Below are positions 8,203 to 16,897 of a stretch of DNA of 64,000 nt, in pieces; position 1 is the first letter of the stretch; each line of letters begins with the position of its first letter. Location: the NCBI GenBank assembly GCA_964250615.1, contig CAXUGM010000011.1; one strand, written 5' to 3'. This DNA is from Blautia sp900556555. Lineage in GTDB: Bacteria > Bacillota > Clostridia > Lachnospirales > Lachnospiraceae. Below the pieces are notes generated by a model that saw only the letters and a program-made list of their open reading frames with translations, had not been told where the DNA came from and searched no databases. The position numbers and the translations under genes are program-made.

Positions 8203-9309
8203 TTATTTTTCTACTCTTTTCTTCTGAGGCCGCTGTTTTACATAAGCTGTTGTTTTTCTCACAATCAGTTTTGGCTCATATTCAATATGATAAGTACTGG
8301 TAGGCTCCATATCGATATATGGATTATGTGCAGATTCAATTTTCCTCATGATAATATCACAGGCGTCTCTTCCTTTCAATGGTACAAAATGCTCAATTGT
8401 TGTAAGAGACATCTGAGACATTCTGCCAAAGATGATATTATCACACCCTATTACAGAAACATCATTTGGCACTTTCAGTTTCTCTTCCTGCAGGGCATCT
8501 ATGATTCCAAAGGCAATCATATCATTTAACCCTGCAATGGCTGTGATTTTTCTTGTTTCTGCCAGTAATTCTTTGGTCAGGTTATATCCTATCCTGTATT
8601 CAGAATCTACACTTGGCAGCACTTCGTCCCAAATATCATCTGCTGCTTTGATAATAACAGATTGGGAAAGCCCTTCTTTTTCATATTCTCTTACAAATCC
8701 TTCTACACGCCTGGAGCGCTGTGCCTGGCGTTTTGTAAGTGGCGGTGCTATAAATGCTACCTCCCGGTGCCCCAAATCCAGCAAATGCCTTGCCATCAGG
8801 CTCCCAACCTTTGTATTGTCCTGGCTGATAGCGTCTGCTTTTACTTTATCCCTGTTGCTTATTACTACAAGAGGAATTTTTGCAGCGATTTCCTTCACCT
8901 GCTCCATAAAAGTATTACTGGGATTACAGGTGTAGATAATTCCTGCCGGAGATACACTGTGCATCATTCTCAGGTATTGCTCTTCTATCTTCAGCTCCCT
9001 CTGGGTATTGCATACAAACACACCGTAACCTTTTTCTTTTGCTACGGCTTCAATTCCCTGCAGAAGCATCACATAGTACGGATTTGTCAGGGTAGGACAA
9101 AAAACAACAATCAAACGGCTGTTTTTCGCACTTTTTCTGCTTCTCTGCCTTGGAACTGTGTAGCCCAGTTCTTTTGCTGCCTGCTCCACCTTCTCAATGG
9201 TTGCTTTTGAAAAAGATACATTGTATTTTTTATTCAGAACCATAGATACGGTAGCCTGGGAAACCCCTGCTGCCTTTGCAATATCTGTGGAGGTCACTTT
9301 TTTTCTCAT
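8203..9309 (-). CDS. LacI family transcriptional regulator
   Basis: 368 residues: a DNA-binding helix-turn-helix plus hinge (~5-55, VTSTDIAKAAGVSQATVSMV) and a periplasmic-binding-protein-like sugar sensor domain (~65-345). It ends in a basic tail (KQRPQKKRVEK). The effector is unknown. It is the last gene of the dnaX-recR operon and its ATG overlaps the recR stop (ATGA, 9306-9309), so it is co-translated with a repair gene. The adjacent downstream aldolase-transketolase operon is a plausible target by proximity only. Confidence 0.93.
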   Translation of the reverse strand: MRKKVTSTDIAKAAGVSQATVSMVLNKKYNVSFSKATIEKVEQAAKELGYTVPRQRSRKSAKNSRLIVVFCPTLTNPYYVMLLQGIEAVAKEKGYGVFVCNTQRELKIEEQYLRMMHSVSPAGIIYTCNPSNTFMEQVKEIAAKIPLVVISNRDKVKADAISQDNTKVGSLMARHLLDLGHREVAFIAPPLTKRQAQRSRRVEGFVREYEKEGLSQSVIIKAADDIWDEVLPSVDSEYRIGYNLTKELLAETRKITAIAGLNDMIAFGIIDALQEEKLKVPNDVSVIGCDNIIFGRMSQMSLTTIEHFVPLKGRDACDIIMRKIESAHNPYIDMEPTSTYHIEYEPKLIVRKTTAYVKQRPQKKRVEK

Positions 9310-9905
9310 AGCTCTACTCTGCCTTCCAGTGCCCGCAAAAGGGTAACTTCATCAATATATTCCAAATCCCCTCCTACCGGAACTCCGCTTGCGATCCTGC
9401 TGACTTTGATTCCGGCCGGTTTGATTAATTTGCTGATATACATAGCTGTTGTCTCCCCTTCCAGGCTGGAATTTGTAGCAATGATCACTTCCTGGATATC
9501 CTGCTCTGTAATCCGCTGCATCAATTCTTTTAATTTGATATCATCAGGCCCAATCCCCAGCATAGGAGAAATCGCCCCGTGCAGGACATGATAAACCCCT
9601 TCAAATTTTCCTGTTTTCTCGTATGCTGCCAAATCTCTGGTATTTTCCACTACCATGATCACATGATGGTCACGTCTTGGATTTTTACAAATCGGGCATA
9701 TCTCCTGATCTGTGAGAGTGTAGCAGGACTTGCAGTACTGCACATTTGCCTTGGCATTTAAAATTGCATTTGACAGGCTCTGCACCTGATCCATGGGCAT
9801 ATTCAAAACATGAAAAGCAAGACGCTGTGCAGATTTTGCACCAATTCCCGGCAGCCTCGAAAATTCTTCAATCAATTTATTTATATGACTGCTGTAATAT
9901 TCCAA
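9306..9905 (-). CDS. recR: Recombination mediator RecR
   Basis: 199 residues, standard length. In order: helix-hairpin-helix (FSRLPGIGAKSAQRLAFHVL, ~15-34), a four-cysteine zinc finger (CKSC...CPIC, ~57-72) and a Toprim domain (VVENTRDLAAYEKTGKF from ~85). With RecO and RecF it loads RecA on gapped DNA. It lies 30 nt after ybaB and downstream of dnaX, the usual Firmicute order, and its stop overlaps the start of the lacI-type gene. Confidence 0.97.
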   Translation of the reverse strand: MEYYSSHINKLIEEFSRLPGIGAKSAQRLAFHVLNMPMDQVQSLSNAILNAKANVQYCKSCYTLTDQEICPICKNPRRDHHVIMVVENTRDLAAYEKTGKFEGVYHVLHGAISPMLGIGPDDIKLKELMQRITEQDIQEVIIATNSSLEGETTAMYISKLIKPAGIKVSRIASGVPVGGDLEYIDEVTLLRALEGRVEL

Positions 9906-9935
9906 TTCTTTTCTCCTTTACTTACAGGAACTCTG

Positions 9936-10292
9936 TTAGAACGGGAATCCGCCGCCCATTCCTCCAAGGCCGCCTGTAAGCTTAGACATCACTGCTGCAG
10001 ATGCTTCTTCCATTTTGCGTAAAGCTTCATTAGTAGCCGCTACAATCAAATCTTCCAGCATTTCAATATCATCAGGATCTACCACTTCTTCTGCTAATTT
10101 TACTTTGAGCACTTCTTTTTTACCGGAAACAGTAACTTCTACTGCCCCGCCGCCTGCTGCTGCTGTAAATTCCTGTTCTTCTAATGCCTTCTGGTTTTCT
10201 TCCATCTGGCGCTGCATCTTCTGTGCCTGTTTCATTAAATTGTTCATGTTTCCAGGCATCATACCACCCGGAAATCCACCTCTTTTTGCCAT
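9936..10292 (-). CDS. YbaB/EbfC family nucleoid-associated protein
   Basis: 118 residues, slightly longer than the ~105 typical. The N-terminus is Met/Gly-rich (MAKRGGFPGGMMPGNMNN), followed by a coiled helix (LMKQAQKMQRQMEENQ) and the conserved core VEVTVSGKKEVLKVKL with the DLIVAATNEAL helix. Members are small dimeric DNA-binding proteins, often placed between dnaX and recR as here (12 and 30 nt gaps). The C-terminus is glycine-rich. Confidence 0.93.
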   Translation of the reverse strand: MAKRGGFPGGMMPGNMNNLMKQAQKMQRQMEENQKALEEQEFTAAAGGGAVEVTVSGKKEVLKVKLAEEVVDPDDIEMLEDLIVAATNEALRKMEEASAAVMSKLTGGLGGMGGGFPF

Positions 10293-10304
10293 GATTGGCT
10301 CCTC

Positions 10305-11927
10305 CTATTCATCATCATCCATTGGTTCTACTGAAATTTCCATGTTTATATTCTGCATCAATAAATCATCCACGGTAATTTCTGACAAACCGCCTTTGTT
10401 TCCTCCGGCTTCGTTGTCTTTTAAAATCATTTTGATTTCTACATCTTTTCCTATTTTTTTCCGCACTGCGTTTTTCAGCATCTCCATGCTCTCTGGACTT
10501 TCTATGCAAGTCTGGGCAAGAAAATTCCGAAATTCCACATAGAGAACGGGCTCTCCTGTGTTACCGTCATACTTGGGGGTGGATTCTAACAGCATTTGCT
10601 GCAAAAGCCCTTTGGTATCCCGTATAATGGAATTCCAGTTCCGCTTCACATACTGTAAATCCTCCGGTGCTGCTTTCTCGGGTTTATTTACAGGGGCAGG
10701 AGTTTCCTCTTTCGGAATGTCTCTTCTGCTTTCCCTGGCAGTTGTATCTGCCTGTGCCGCAGGCATCATTACACCATGCTCCAGTTTTTCTTCCAATACC
10801 CGCACTCTGTCATACAGGGAATCCAGGTTGGTTTCCATGACGGGCTGGCATAGCTTAATCAGGGCGATTTCTACCAGAACGCGCTTTTGTGAAGCATATT
10901 TAATCTGATTCGATAATTCAGAAAAAATACGAATATAACGCATTAAGGTCTCTGCATCCATCATAGTGCTTTCTTCTTTCATTTTCTCCAGATTTTCTGC
11001 TGATACATCCACCGCATCTTCCGGGTGTTCAGAAGAACCTATGAGAAGCAGATTACGCAGATACCAGATAAAATCTGTGACAAACTGTCCCATTTCTTTT
11101 CCCTGCAAAATAATTTCTTCCAGGGTTTTCACAGCTCCCGCTGTGTCCTGTCTTAAAATTTTTCTCAATAGACCGCTGAAAATATCGGTATCTACTGCTC
11201 CGAGATTTTCTAATACTTTTTCGTAAGTAAGCTTTTCTCCCAGATAAAAAGCAATGCATTGATCCAGCAAAGACAAGGCGTCACGCATAGAGCCATCTGC
11301 CGCCTTTGCAATGTAGCGAATGGCTTTTTCCTCCACATCATTGCCTTCTTGGTTCATCAATTCTGTGAGACGGTCTGCAATGGTATCGACCGTAATTCTC
11401 CTGAAATCGTATCTCTGGCATCTGGATAATATCGTAATAGGAATCTTATGAGCTTCTGTTGTAGCAAGAATAAAGATTACATACGAAGGCGGTTCTTCCA
11501 GTGTCTTCAGGAGTGCATTAAATGCTCCTGTTGATAACATATGAACCTCGTCAATAATATAAACTTTATAACGGCCTTCTGTGGGCCTGTATGCTACTTC
11601 TTCTCTGATCTCCCTGATATTATCCACGCCATTGTTTGACGCAGCATCAATCTCGATGACATTCATAGAAGTCCCTTCCATAATGGCCCTGCAGGTTTTG
11701 CAGGTATTACAGGGACTTCCATCAACGGGGTGTTCGCAGTTTACAGCTCTTGCCAGTATCTTGGCAATGGTTGTCTTACCGGTACCCCTGGTACCGCAGA
11801 AAAGATATGCATGTCCGATTCTATCAGCTTTTATCTGATTTTTCAATGTTGTAACGATATGTTCCTGTCCTTTTACATCTTCAAAATCCTGGGGCCGGAA
11901 CTTTCTGTACAGAGCTGTATAGCTCAT
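10305..11927 (-). CDS. dnaX: DNA polymerase III subunit gamma/tau
   Basis: 540 residues. AAA+ clamp-loader ATPase: Walker A GTRGTGKTT (~45-53), a zinc module (CEHPVDGSPCNTCKTC, ~64-79), Walker B IIDEVHML (~124) and a sensor/arginine segment SRCQRYDF. The middle (~165-360) is the clamp-loader collar, and the Pro/Glu-rich stretch (~390-425) links to a C-terminal tau-like domain. It loads the beta clamp for the replisome. I see no slippery A-run signalling a programmed gamma frameshift but did not scan exhaustively. Cotranscribed with pfk (16-nt gap), ybaB and recR. Confidence 0.96.
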   Translation of the reverse strand: MSYTALYRKFRPQDFEDVKGQEHIVTTLKNQIKADRIGHAYLFCGTRGTGKTTIAKILARAVNCEHPVDGSPCNTCKTCRAIMEGTSMNVIEIDAASNNGVDNIREIREEVAYRPTEGRYKVYIIDEVHMLSTGAFNALLKTLEEPPSYVIFILATTEAHKIPITILSRCQRYDFRRITVDTIADRLTELMNQEGNDVEEKAIRYIAKAADGSMRDALSLLDQCIAFYLGEKLTYEKVLENLGAVDTDIFSGLLRKILRQDTAGAVKTLEEIILQGKEMGQFVTDFIWYLRNLLLIGSSEHPEDAVDVSAENLEKMKEESTMMDAETLMRYIRIFSELSNQIKYASQKRVLVEIALIKLCQPVMETNLDSLYDRVRVLEEKLEHGVMMPAAQADTTARESRRDIPKEETPAPVNKPEKAAPEDLQYVKRNWNSIIRDTKGLLQQMLLESTPKYDGNTGEPVLYVEFRNFLAQTCIESPESMEMLKNAVRKKIGKDVEIKMILKDNEAGGNKGGLSEITVDDLLMQNINMEISVEPMDDDE

Positions 11928-11943
11928 GAATCTTCTCCTTTAC

Positions 11944-13023
11944 TTAGTCTCCGAAGCTGATGCCGATGCGTTTTGCATCTTCTACAAGCTGTTCGTTAGG
12001 CGATACCATCTTCAGCTTGCCTGCACATTCTTCCAGAGGCACTTTCTTTACTTTACCATTAATAATTCCTACCATATAGCCATACTGTTCTTCCAGAATC
12101 AGTTTTGCAGCTTCAGAGCCAAGTCTGGTGGATAACACTCTATCATATGGACACGGGCTTCCGCCACGCTGCATATGTCCCGGAATCGTGATACGGATAT
12201 CCAAATCCAGTTTTTTCTCTAATTCGCTTGCCAGCTTGTAGGCAACAGAAGGATATTGTTTTTTGTATTCTTCCAGCTTTTTCTTCAATTCTTTTTTCGG
12301 CAGTTTTGCGTCTTCTCTTGAAACAGCACCCTCTGCCACTGCCAGAATTGTAAAACCTTTTCCTGCTTTGTTCCGTCTGTTGATTGCTTCTACTACTTTG
12401 TCTATATCATATGGAATCTCAGGAATCAGAATAATATCTGCTCCTCCTGCAATTCCTGCATGAAGTGTAAGCCATCCCACCTTATGTCCCATAACTTCCA
12501 CAATAAAGACTCTGCTGTGGGAAGCTGCGGTAGTGTGAATGCAGTCAATAGCATCTGTGGCAATGTTCACTGCACTCTGAAAACCAAAGGTCATGTCTGT
12601 GCCCCAGATATCATTGTCAATCGTCTTGGGAAGATGGATGATGTTCAATCCCTCTTCTCTTAATAAATTTGCTGTTTTCTGTGTGCCGTTTCCTCCTAAA
12701 ATCACCAGGCAGTCCAGACGCAGTTTATGATAGGTCTGCTTCATAGCTTCTACCTTATCCAGTCCTTTTTCATCCGGAACACGCATCAGTTTAAATGGCT
12801 GGCGGGAAGTACCCAGAATCGTACCGCCTCTGGTGAGAATACCTGAAAAATCCTTGGAAGAAAGCATTCTGTAATTTCCATAGATCAGGCCTTTATAGCC
12901 ATCATCAAATCCATATACTTCCAATTCATCAAGATTCGTGCTGAGTCCTTTTACAACGCCTCTCATCGTAGCATTTAATGCCTGACAGTCACCGCCACTT
13001 GTAAGTAAACCGATTCTCTTCAT
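11944..13023 (-). CDS. 6-phosphofructokinase, mixed-substrate (group III) type
   Basis: 359 residues, longer than the ~320 of the E. coli enzyme. It phosphorylates fructose-6-phosphate. SGGDCQALNATMRG (~9-22) binds the donor phosphate; GGNGTQKTANLL (~99) has glycine where pyrophosphate enzymes carry aspartate; PKTIDNDIWGTD (~122-133) has the lysine seen in group III and PPi enzymes instead of the glycine of classical PfkA. By known family rules Gly plus Lys suggests ATP as donor within the mixed-substrate group III clade; an assay would be needed. It is the first gene of the operon, with its own promoter at 13070-13098. Confidence 0.9.
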   Translation of the reverse strand: MKRIGLLTSGGDCQALNATMRGVVKGLSTNLDELEVYGFDDGYKGLIYGNYRMLSSKDFSGILTRGGTILGTSRQPFKLMRVPDEKGLDKVEAMKQTYHKLRLDCLVILGGNGTQKTANLLREEGLNIIHLPKTIDNDIWGTDMTFGFQSAVNIATDAIDCIHTTAASHSRVFIVEVMGHKVGWLTLHAGIAGGADIILIPEIPYDIDKVVEAINRRNKAGKGFTILAVAEGAVSREDAKLPKKELKKKLEEYKKQYPSVAYKLASELEKKLDLDIRITIPGHMQRGGSPCPYDRVLSTRLGSEAAKLILEEQYGYMVGIINGKVKKVPLEECAGKLKMVSPNEQLVEDAKRIGISFGD

Positions 13024-13069
13024 TGATTTTCCACATCCTATCTTAAATTATTATAGTGAAGCTGAATCT

Positions 13070-13098
13070 ATTATATAATATTTTATATTTTGCCACAA
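13070..13098 (-). promoter_or_regulatory. Promoter of the pfk-dnaX-ybaB-recR-lacI operon
   Basis: Minus strand TTGTGG (13093-13098), 17-bp spacer, perfect TATAAT (13070-13075), about 47 bp before the pfk start. It is back-to-back with the SRP RNA promoter. Confidence 0.7.
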
Positions 13099-13132
13099 CT
13101 TTTTTGGAATTTTTTTATTTTAAAAATTGAAA

Positions 13133-13161
13133 TTGACAAACCTGTTAAAAACCGTTATACT
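13133..13161 (+). promoter_or_regulatory. Promoter of SRP RNA
   Basis: TTGACA (13133-13138), 17-bp spacer, TATACT (13156-13161). The -10 ends 7 bp before the predicted RNA 5' end, which fits well. Confidence 0.88.
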
Positions 13162-13168
13162 TTTAAAT

Positions 13169-13432
13169 ACCGTGCAGCCGGGGAGATAGCGGTGCCCTGT
13201 ACCTGCAATCCGCTACAGCAGGGGTGTTGCCAAACGGAGGGACTTTTCTTGTAAAGCTGCCCTTTATAAGTGGCGTTGACGTCTGGGTCTTACGCAACAG
13301 AAATCTGTGAACCGTGTCAGGGTAGGAATACAGCAGCACTAAGCAGAACCTTCTGTGTGCCGTGAGGGTGCCTGGGCTGAGCTAACTGTAGAGGTAACGT
13401 TTATGAGAGAGCTTCGATGGGCGGCGCACGGT
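13169..13432 (+). ncRNA. ffs: Signal recognition particle RNA (large, Bacillus type)
   Basis: About 264 nt. The ends pair (ACCGTGC 13169-13175 with GCACGGT 13426-13432). The 5' region has the conserved GATAGCGGTGCCCTGTACC Alu-type sequence, and the SRP54-binding domain IV is at ~13312-13346: GTGTCAGG, a GGAA tetraloop closed by GTA/TAC, then AGCAGCAC. It binds Ffh and directs ribosomes making membrane and secreted proteins to the membrane. Position next to dnaX and near tadA and tRNA-Ser matches Bacillus scr. A clear terminator is not seen; a weak A/T tract follows. Confidence 0.96.
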
Positions 13433-13546
13433 AAAAAAATAATATTTTATCAATTCTATTTTATATCCTTAAAATTTCCCTTTTATATTTTTATTGAATA
13501 TGTCCGGAGTCATCTGCATAGATTTTAAAAAAACATGAGGTGATTT

Positions 13547-14170
13547 ATGAGCCAGTGGATGCTGCAAATCATGGATTCTTTTGGTTATGTAGGAATTGCA
13601 CTGCTGATTCTTGCTGAAAATATTTTTCCTCCCATTCCATCTGAAATAATCCTGACCTTTGGAGGATTCATGACAACTTATACCACCATGCATGTACCAG
13701 GGGTCGTACTCTCTTCTACTGCCGGCAGCCTTGTAGGCGCTGTCCTTCTATATCAGCTTGGACATTTACTTTCCACAGAAAAAATGGAACGTCTTATAGC
13801 AGGTCCTGTGGGAAAGGCATTACGGCTAAAACAGGAGGACATCCAGAAAGCCATGGACTGGTTTGACAGCAAAGGAAACTATACTGTTTTCTTATGCCGT
13901 TTTATCCCTATTGTGAGAAGCCTGATTTCTATTCCGGCAGGAATGGCAGACATGCAGCCAGTACGTTTTCTCTGGATGACAGCACTTGGGAGTTTGCTCT
14001 GGAATCTTATCCTGATTTCACTGGGTGCCGCTGCAGGCTCATCCTGGCAAAAAGCTGTCCGCTATTTTGACCACTATTCACAGGCAGCGAAAATCGTTCT
14101 TGTTATCTTTTTGCTTCTTGGATGCCTTGTGTTTGTCAGGAAAAAATTCATGGGGAAATCCGGCAAGTGA
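13547..14170 (+). CDS. DedA family membrane protein
   Basis: 207 residues, normal for the family. Hydrophobic segments at ~12-30, ~50-70, ~130-155 and ~178-198; hallmark motifs are ENIFPPIPSE (~24-33), where acidic residues are essential in studied members, and FLCRFIPIVRSLISIPAG (~112-129). DedA proteins are inner-membrane phospholipid scramblase-like or undecaprenyl-phosphate translocase-related transporters; the exact substrate here is unknown. GAGGTGA precedes the ATG. It is a single gene after the SRP RNA, ending in a terminator that includes its own stop codon. Confidence 0.93.
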   Translation: MSQWMLQIMDSFGYVGIALLILAENIFPPIPSEIILTFGGFMTTYTTMHVPGVVLSSTAGSLVGAVLLYQLGHLLSTEKMERLIAGPVGKALRLKQEDIQKAMDWFDSKGNYTVFLCRFIPIVRSLISIPAGMADMQPVRFLWMTALGSLLWNLILISLGAAAGSSWQKAVRYFDHYSQAAKIVLVIFLLLGCLVFVRKKFMGKSGK

Positions 14171-14184
14171 TTTCCCCATGTTTT
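14152..14184 (+). terminator. Terminator of dedA
   Basis: GGGGAAATC (14152-14160) pairs with GATTTCCCC (14169-14177), then ATGTTTTTC. The 5' arm is coding (the last codons of dedA), and the stop codon lies in the loop and arm. Confidence 0.85.
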
Positions 14185-14191
14185 TCTTTCA

Positions 14192-15055
14192 TTATGCATG
14201 TCTTAATATCTTACAAAGCTGCTGGATATATTCGGGTGCTGTACCACAACAGCCTCCTACGATATCTGCTCCTGCCTCCACCAGACGTTTCATATGACTG
14301 GCAAAATCCTCTGCTCCCATGGAGTACACTGGATTTCCCATTTCATCAATCACAGGCATTCCTGCATTTGGTTTTACGATCAATGGAACACTGACCTTTT
14401 TCCGCATATTTTCCACTACGGACAAAAGCTGATCCGGTCCTGTGGAGCAATTAATTCCCACTGCATCTGCACCCATTTCAGCTAGGGTCTCCACTGCTTC
14501 ATAAATATTGCCGCCAAAGAAAAGGCTTCCGTCAGATTCTACTGTAAGCGTACACATAACCGGAAGTTCACATACAGATGCCGCTGCATCTATGGCGGCC
14601 ATACATTCCGTAATTCCCATCATCGTTTCTGCCACAAGAAGATCCGCTCCGGCTTCCACCAGTGCCAAAATCTGCTCTTTATATGCTTCCAAAAGCTCTT
14701 CGTAAGAAATTTCCTGTTTTCCGGTAGTAGTCAGGTCTCCTGCCACAAGAACATCCTTGCCAACTGCGTTTCTTGAAATCCCCATCAGAGCTGTGTTCAG
14801 TTCTTTCACCTGGTTTTCCAGTCCATAATTCCCCAGACTGATACGGTTTGCAGAAAATGTAGAAGCATATACAATCTGAGAACCTGCTTTTTTATACGCC
14901 TGCTGAAGCCTTGTCAACGGTTCCGGATTTTCACATACCCATTTTTCTGTACATATTCCTCTTGGCATTCCTGCCTTCATGAGATTAGAACCTGTGGCTC
15001 CATCTAATATTACCGGTCCACTCTTTACAAGCTGCTGAAATTCCTGTTTTGTCAT
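14192..15055 (-). CDS. Homocysteine S-methyltransferase family protein
   Basis: 287 residues forming one TIM-barrel methyltransferase domain. DGATGSNL (~18-25) opens the barrel, and the zinc-binding cysteines are GINCS (~201-205) and GGCCGT (~270-275). It transfers a methyl group to homocysteine to give methionine; the donor (S-methylmethionine, or a corrinoid/folate as in the MetH N-terminal module) cannot be fixed from sequence. As a stand-alone barrel it may act alone or with separate corrinoid proteins. It overlaps the upstream tadA by 4 nt (ATGA), so they are coupled. Confidence 0.88.
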   Translation of the reverse strand: MTKQEFQQLVKSGPVILDGATGSNLMKAGMPRGICTEKWVCENPEPLTRLQQAYKKAGSQIVYASTFSANRISLGNYGLENQVKELNTALMGISRNAVGKDVLVAGDLTTTGKQEISYEELLEAYKEQILALVEAGADLLVAETMMGITECMAAIDAAASVCELPVMCTLTVESDGSLFFGGNIYEAVETLAEMGADAVGINCSTGPDQLLSVVENMRKKVSVPLIVKPNAGMPVIDEMGNPVYSMGAEDFASHMKRLVEAGADIVGGCCGTAPEYIQQLCKILRHA

Positions 15056-15567
15056 TTGGCATTCTCCTTTGCTTCTTGTTTTTTCCTTGCTTTTTCTTCC
15101 CGCAGTTCTCTGAAAAATCCAGACAGCATCTGGCTGCAGTCCTCCTCCAGAATCCCCCTTGTCACCTGTGCCTTGTGATTAAATCCGTCCATTTCCAACA
15201 GGTTCAGCACAGAACCAGCACAGCCTGCCTTTGGATTCATACTTGCAATTACGACCCTGTCCATTCTGGACTGTATAATGGCTCCCGCACACATCTGACA
15301 TGGCTCAAGCGTAACATAAAGGGTACATCCTTCCAGCCTCCAGTCTCCCAGCTTCTTACTGGCCTTTCGGATTGCATTGATTTCTGCATGGGATGTTGTA
15401 TTCTTATCTGTATTTCTCCGGTTATATCCTCTTGCAATAATCTTACCATCACAGGTAATCACACATCCGATAGGCACTTCTTTTAAGGCATATGCTTTCA
15501 TTGCCTGTTTTCTGGCTTCTTTCATGAATTTTATATCTTCTTTTATCTGTTTTTCTTCTTCTGTCAT
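15052..15567 (-). CDS. tadA: tRNA-specific adenosine deaminase TadA
   Basis: 171 residues. Zinc deaminase motifs: HAEINAI (~60-66; His ligand and catalytic Glu) and TLEPCQMCAGA (~89-99; two Cys ligands). It converts A34 to inosine in tRNA-Arg(ACG). The lysine-rich C-terminus (EEKARKKQEAKENAK) is typical of an RNA-binding tail. GGAGGATTTCC precedes the ATG. It is directly downstream of tRNA-Ser and its terminator with no room for a strong separate promoter, so expression may rely on read-through. Confidence 0.96.
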   Translation of the reverse strand: MTEEEKQIKEDIKFMKEARKQAMKAYALKEVPIGCVITCDGKIIARGYNRRNTDKNTTSHAEINAIRKASKKLGDWRLEGCTLYVTLEPCQMCAGAIIQSRMDRVVIASMNPKAGCAGSVLNLLEMDGFNHKAQVTRGILEEDCSQMLSGFFRELREEKARKKQEAKENAK

Positions 15568-15595
15568 GGAAATCCTCCAACGATATGATAAATCT

Positions 15596-15622
15596 GAAAA
15601 AGCACTGTGGATACAGTGCTTC
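15596..15622 (-). terminator. Terminator downstream of tRNA-Ser
   Basis: Minus-strand hairpin AAGCACTGT / ACAGTGCTT around a 4-nt loop (15601-15622) followed by TTTTT. It separates the tRNA from tadA and may act as an attenuator for tadA. Confidence 0.85.
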
Positions 15623-15629
15623 TACAAAC

Positions 15630-15714
15630 GGAGACAGTGGGATTCGAACCCACGTGCCCTTGCGGACAACCGCATTTCGAGTGCGGCTCGTTACAACCAC
15701 TTCGATATGTCTCC
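15630..15714 (-). tRNA. tRNA-Ser (anticodon CGA)
   Basis: 85 nt, class II tRNA with a long variable arm. Acceptor arms GGAGACA / TGTCTCC pair perfectly; the anticodon stem CCGCA / TGCGG holds loop CTCGAAA, giving anticodon CGA (reads UCG). The T arm is GTGGG-TTCGAAT-CCCAC. The gene does not encode the CCA end. Its place beside tadA matches the Bacillus arrangement. Confidence 0.97.
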
Positions 15715-15776
15715 GAACAGATATTATTATATAACTCACTCCTTCCATGGGTCAAGTGAAAAATACAACTTATAAA

Positions 15777-16736
15777 CTATTCCAAATTCGGCTGCTCTAT
15801 AAAACGATACCAGTATCCAAAGCCTTGTGTTCCATTTCTGTCTCTCCCCGCTTCCTTAAAATACGGAAATCCAAACATATTTGCCATCAACGCTTCCTGC
15901 CTCTCATAATATCCTGGAATCCCCAGAATATATTGATCATCTTCTTCTCTTCTTGCAAGAATCACGAATCCATGTCTCGAAAATCCATGCCGCAAAAAAT
16001 TATTATACAAAAGCCCCCGATCTTTCCTGTTCAGCATTTTGAAATCACCGGGATTGATTTTTCTGCAATCGCAAAAGGCATGATCACGGAAAACAGCCGA
16101 TTCCTCAGACTTTTCAACAGACTGTTCTGCCATCTGCGGCTCTGGAAGTTCTTCCTGGAAATTTTCCTCCTGGTTTTCCTGTATAATCGGGCTTTCCTCT
16201 GAGTTTTTATTTTCTTCTGGCTTCTGTTCTTTCTCCATATCCTCTTGTGGTTCCAGATGTTTTGTTGGCTGTGCTTCAGACTCTTCCTCTTGCAAAATTA
16301 AAGCTTCCTGCATTTCATATTCTGGCATCTGTTGCTTTTTTCCCTTTGGTAATAAGATTTCCTGAAGCTGAATTGGCTTATCATCCCACCCACTTCCATA
16401 CATGATACCGGAATCAGTAAGTATGATTAATCCACAGAGATTTTCCAGAGAATACTGGCTTTCCCCTATATTCTGTGATGTCATTTCCTGTTCAAACTGT
16501 ATATTACCCCCAGCAAGATTACATTCTCCCAGAAGCACTCCTTCACAGGATTCCTCCCTTCTTATGTATCCATAAATTTTTGCAGGAACATCTGTGTCTG
16601 CACACACACCGGACAGTTTATATTGCATTCTGCATATCCCATCCCTTGATTCTACCTTGATAAAACCTTTCCCATTCCCCTTTTTTTCATCTTGATATTC
16701 ATAAACATACGCTATAAATCTGCGGTATCCTGCCAT
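15777..16736 (-). CDS. Uncharacterised Lachnospiraceae protein (possibly DUF6128)
   Basis: 319 residues with no signal peptide or TM helix. The N-terminal part (~1-125) is a conserved beta-rich domain (RRFIAYVYEY; YGYIRREE), the middle (~135-215) is a Glu/Gln/Pro-rich linker, and the C-terminal ~90 residues are a second conserved block (FCDCRKINPGDFKMLNRKDRG; GFVILARRE; FGYWYRFIEQ). I recall this family as DUF6128, moderately sure; function unknown. AGAAGGA precedes the ATG. It is a single gene upstream of the tRNA-Ser and not clearly part of an operon. Confidence 0.65.
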   Translation of the reverse strand: MAGYRRFIAYVYEYQDEKKGNGKGFIKVESRDGICRMQYKLSGVCADTDVPAKIYGYIRREESCEGVLLGECNLAGGNIQFEQEMTSQNIGESQYSLENLCGLIILTDSGIMYGSGWDDKPIQLQEILLPKGKKQQMPEYEMQEALILQEEESEAQPTKHLEPQEDMEKEQKPEENKNSEESPIIQENQEENFQEELPEPQMAEQSVEKSEESAVFRDHAFCDCRKINPGDFKMLNRKDRGLLYNNFLRHGFSRHGFVILARREEDDQYILGIPGYYERQEALMANMFGFPYFKEAGRDRNGTQGFGYWYRFIEQPNLE

Positions 16737-16847
16737 AATTCCTTCTTTCCCGGCACTCTGCTAACCACAATGCCAAACAACACATTATCCCTAAACTATA
16801 TGCAGAAACACATGATTTAGAACCTTATTTTTCAGAAATAAAATCAT

Positions 16848-16890
16848 TAAAAAAAGATGCATCAAAGTCTTTTACAGATTCGATGCACCT
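16848..16890 (-). terminator. Terminator after the FMN reductase operon
   Basis: Minus-strand hairpin AGGTGCATC (16882-16890) / GATGCATCT (16855-16863) followed by TTTTTTT. Confidence 0.85.
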
Positions 16891-16897
16891 TTCATAA

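Noticed and set aside
10305..11927. Programmed frameshift in dnaX
   Set aside because: No slippery A6-A7 run with a downstream stem was noticed in the middle of the gene.
13433..13546. 74-codon minus-strand frame over the SRP RNA-dedA spacer
   Set aside because: It runs antisense into dedA with no ribosome site; the dedA frame is clearly real.
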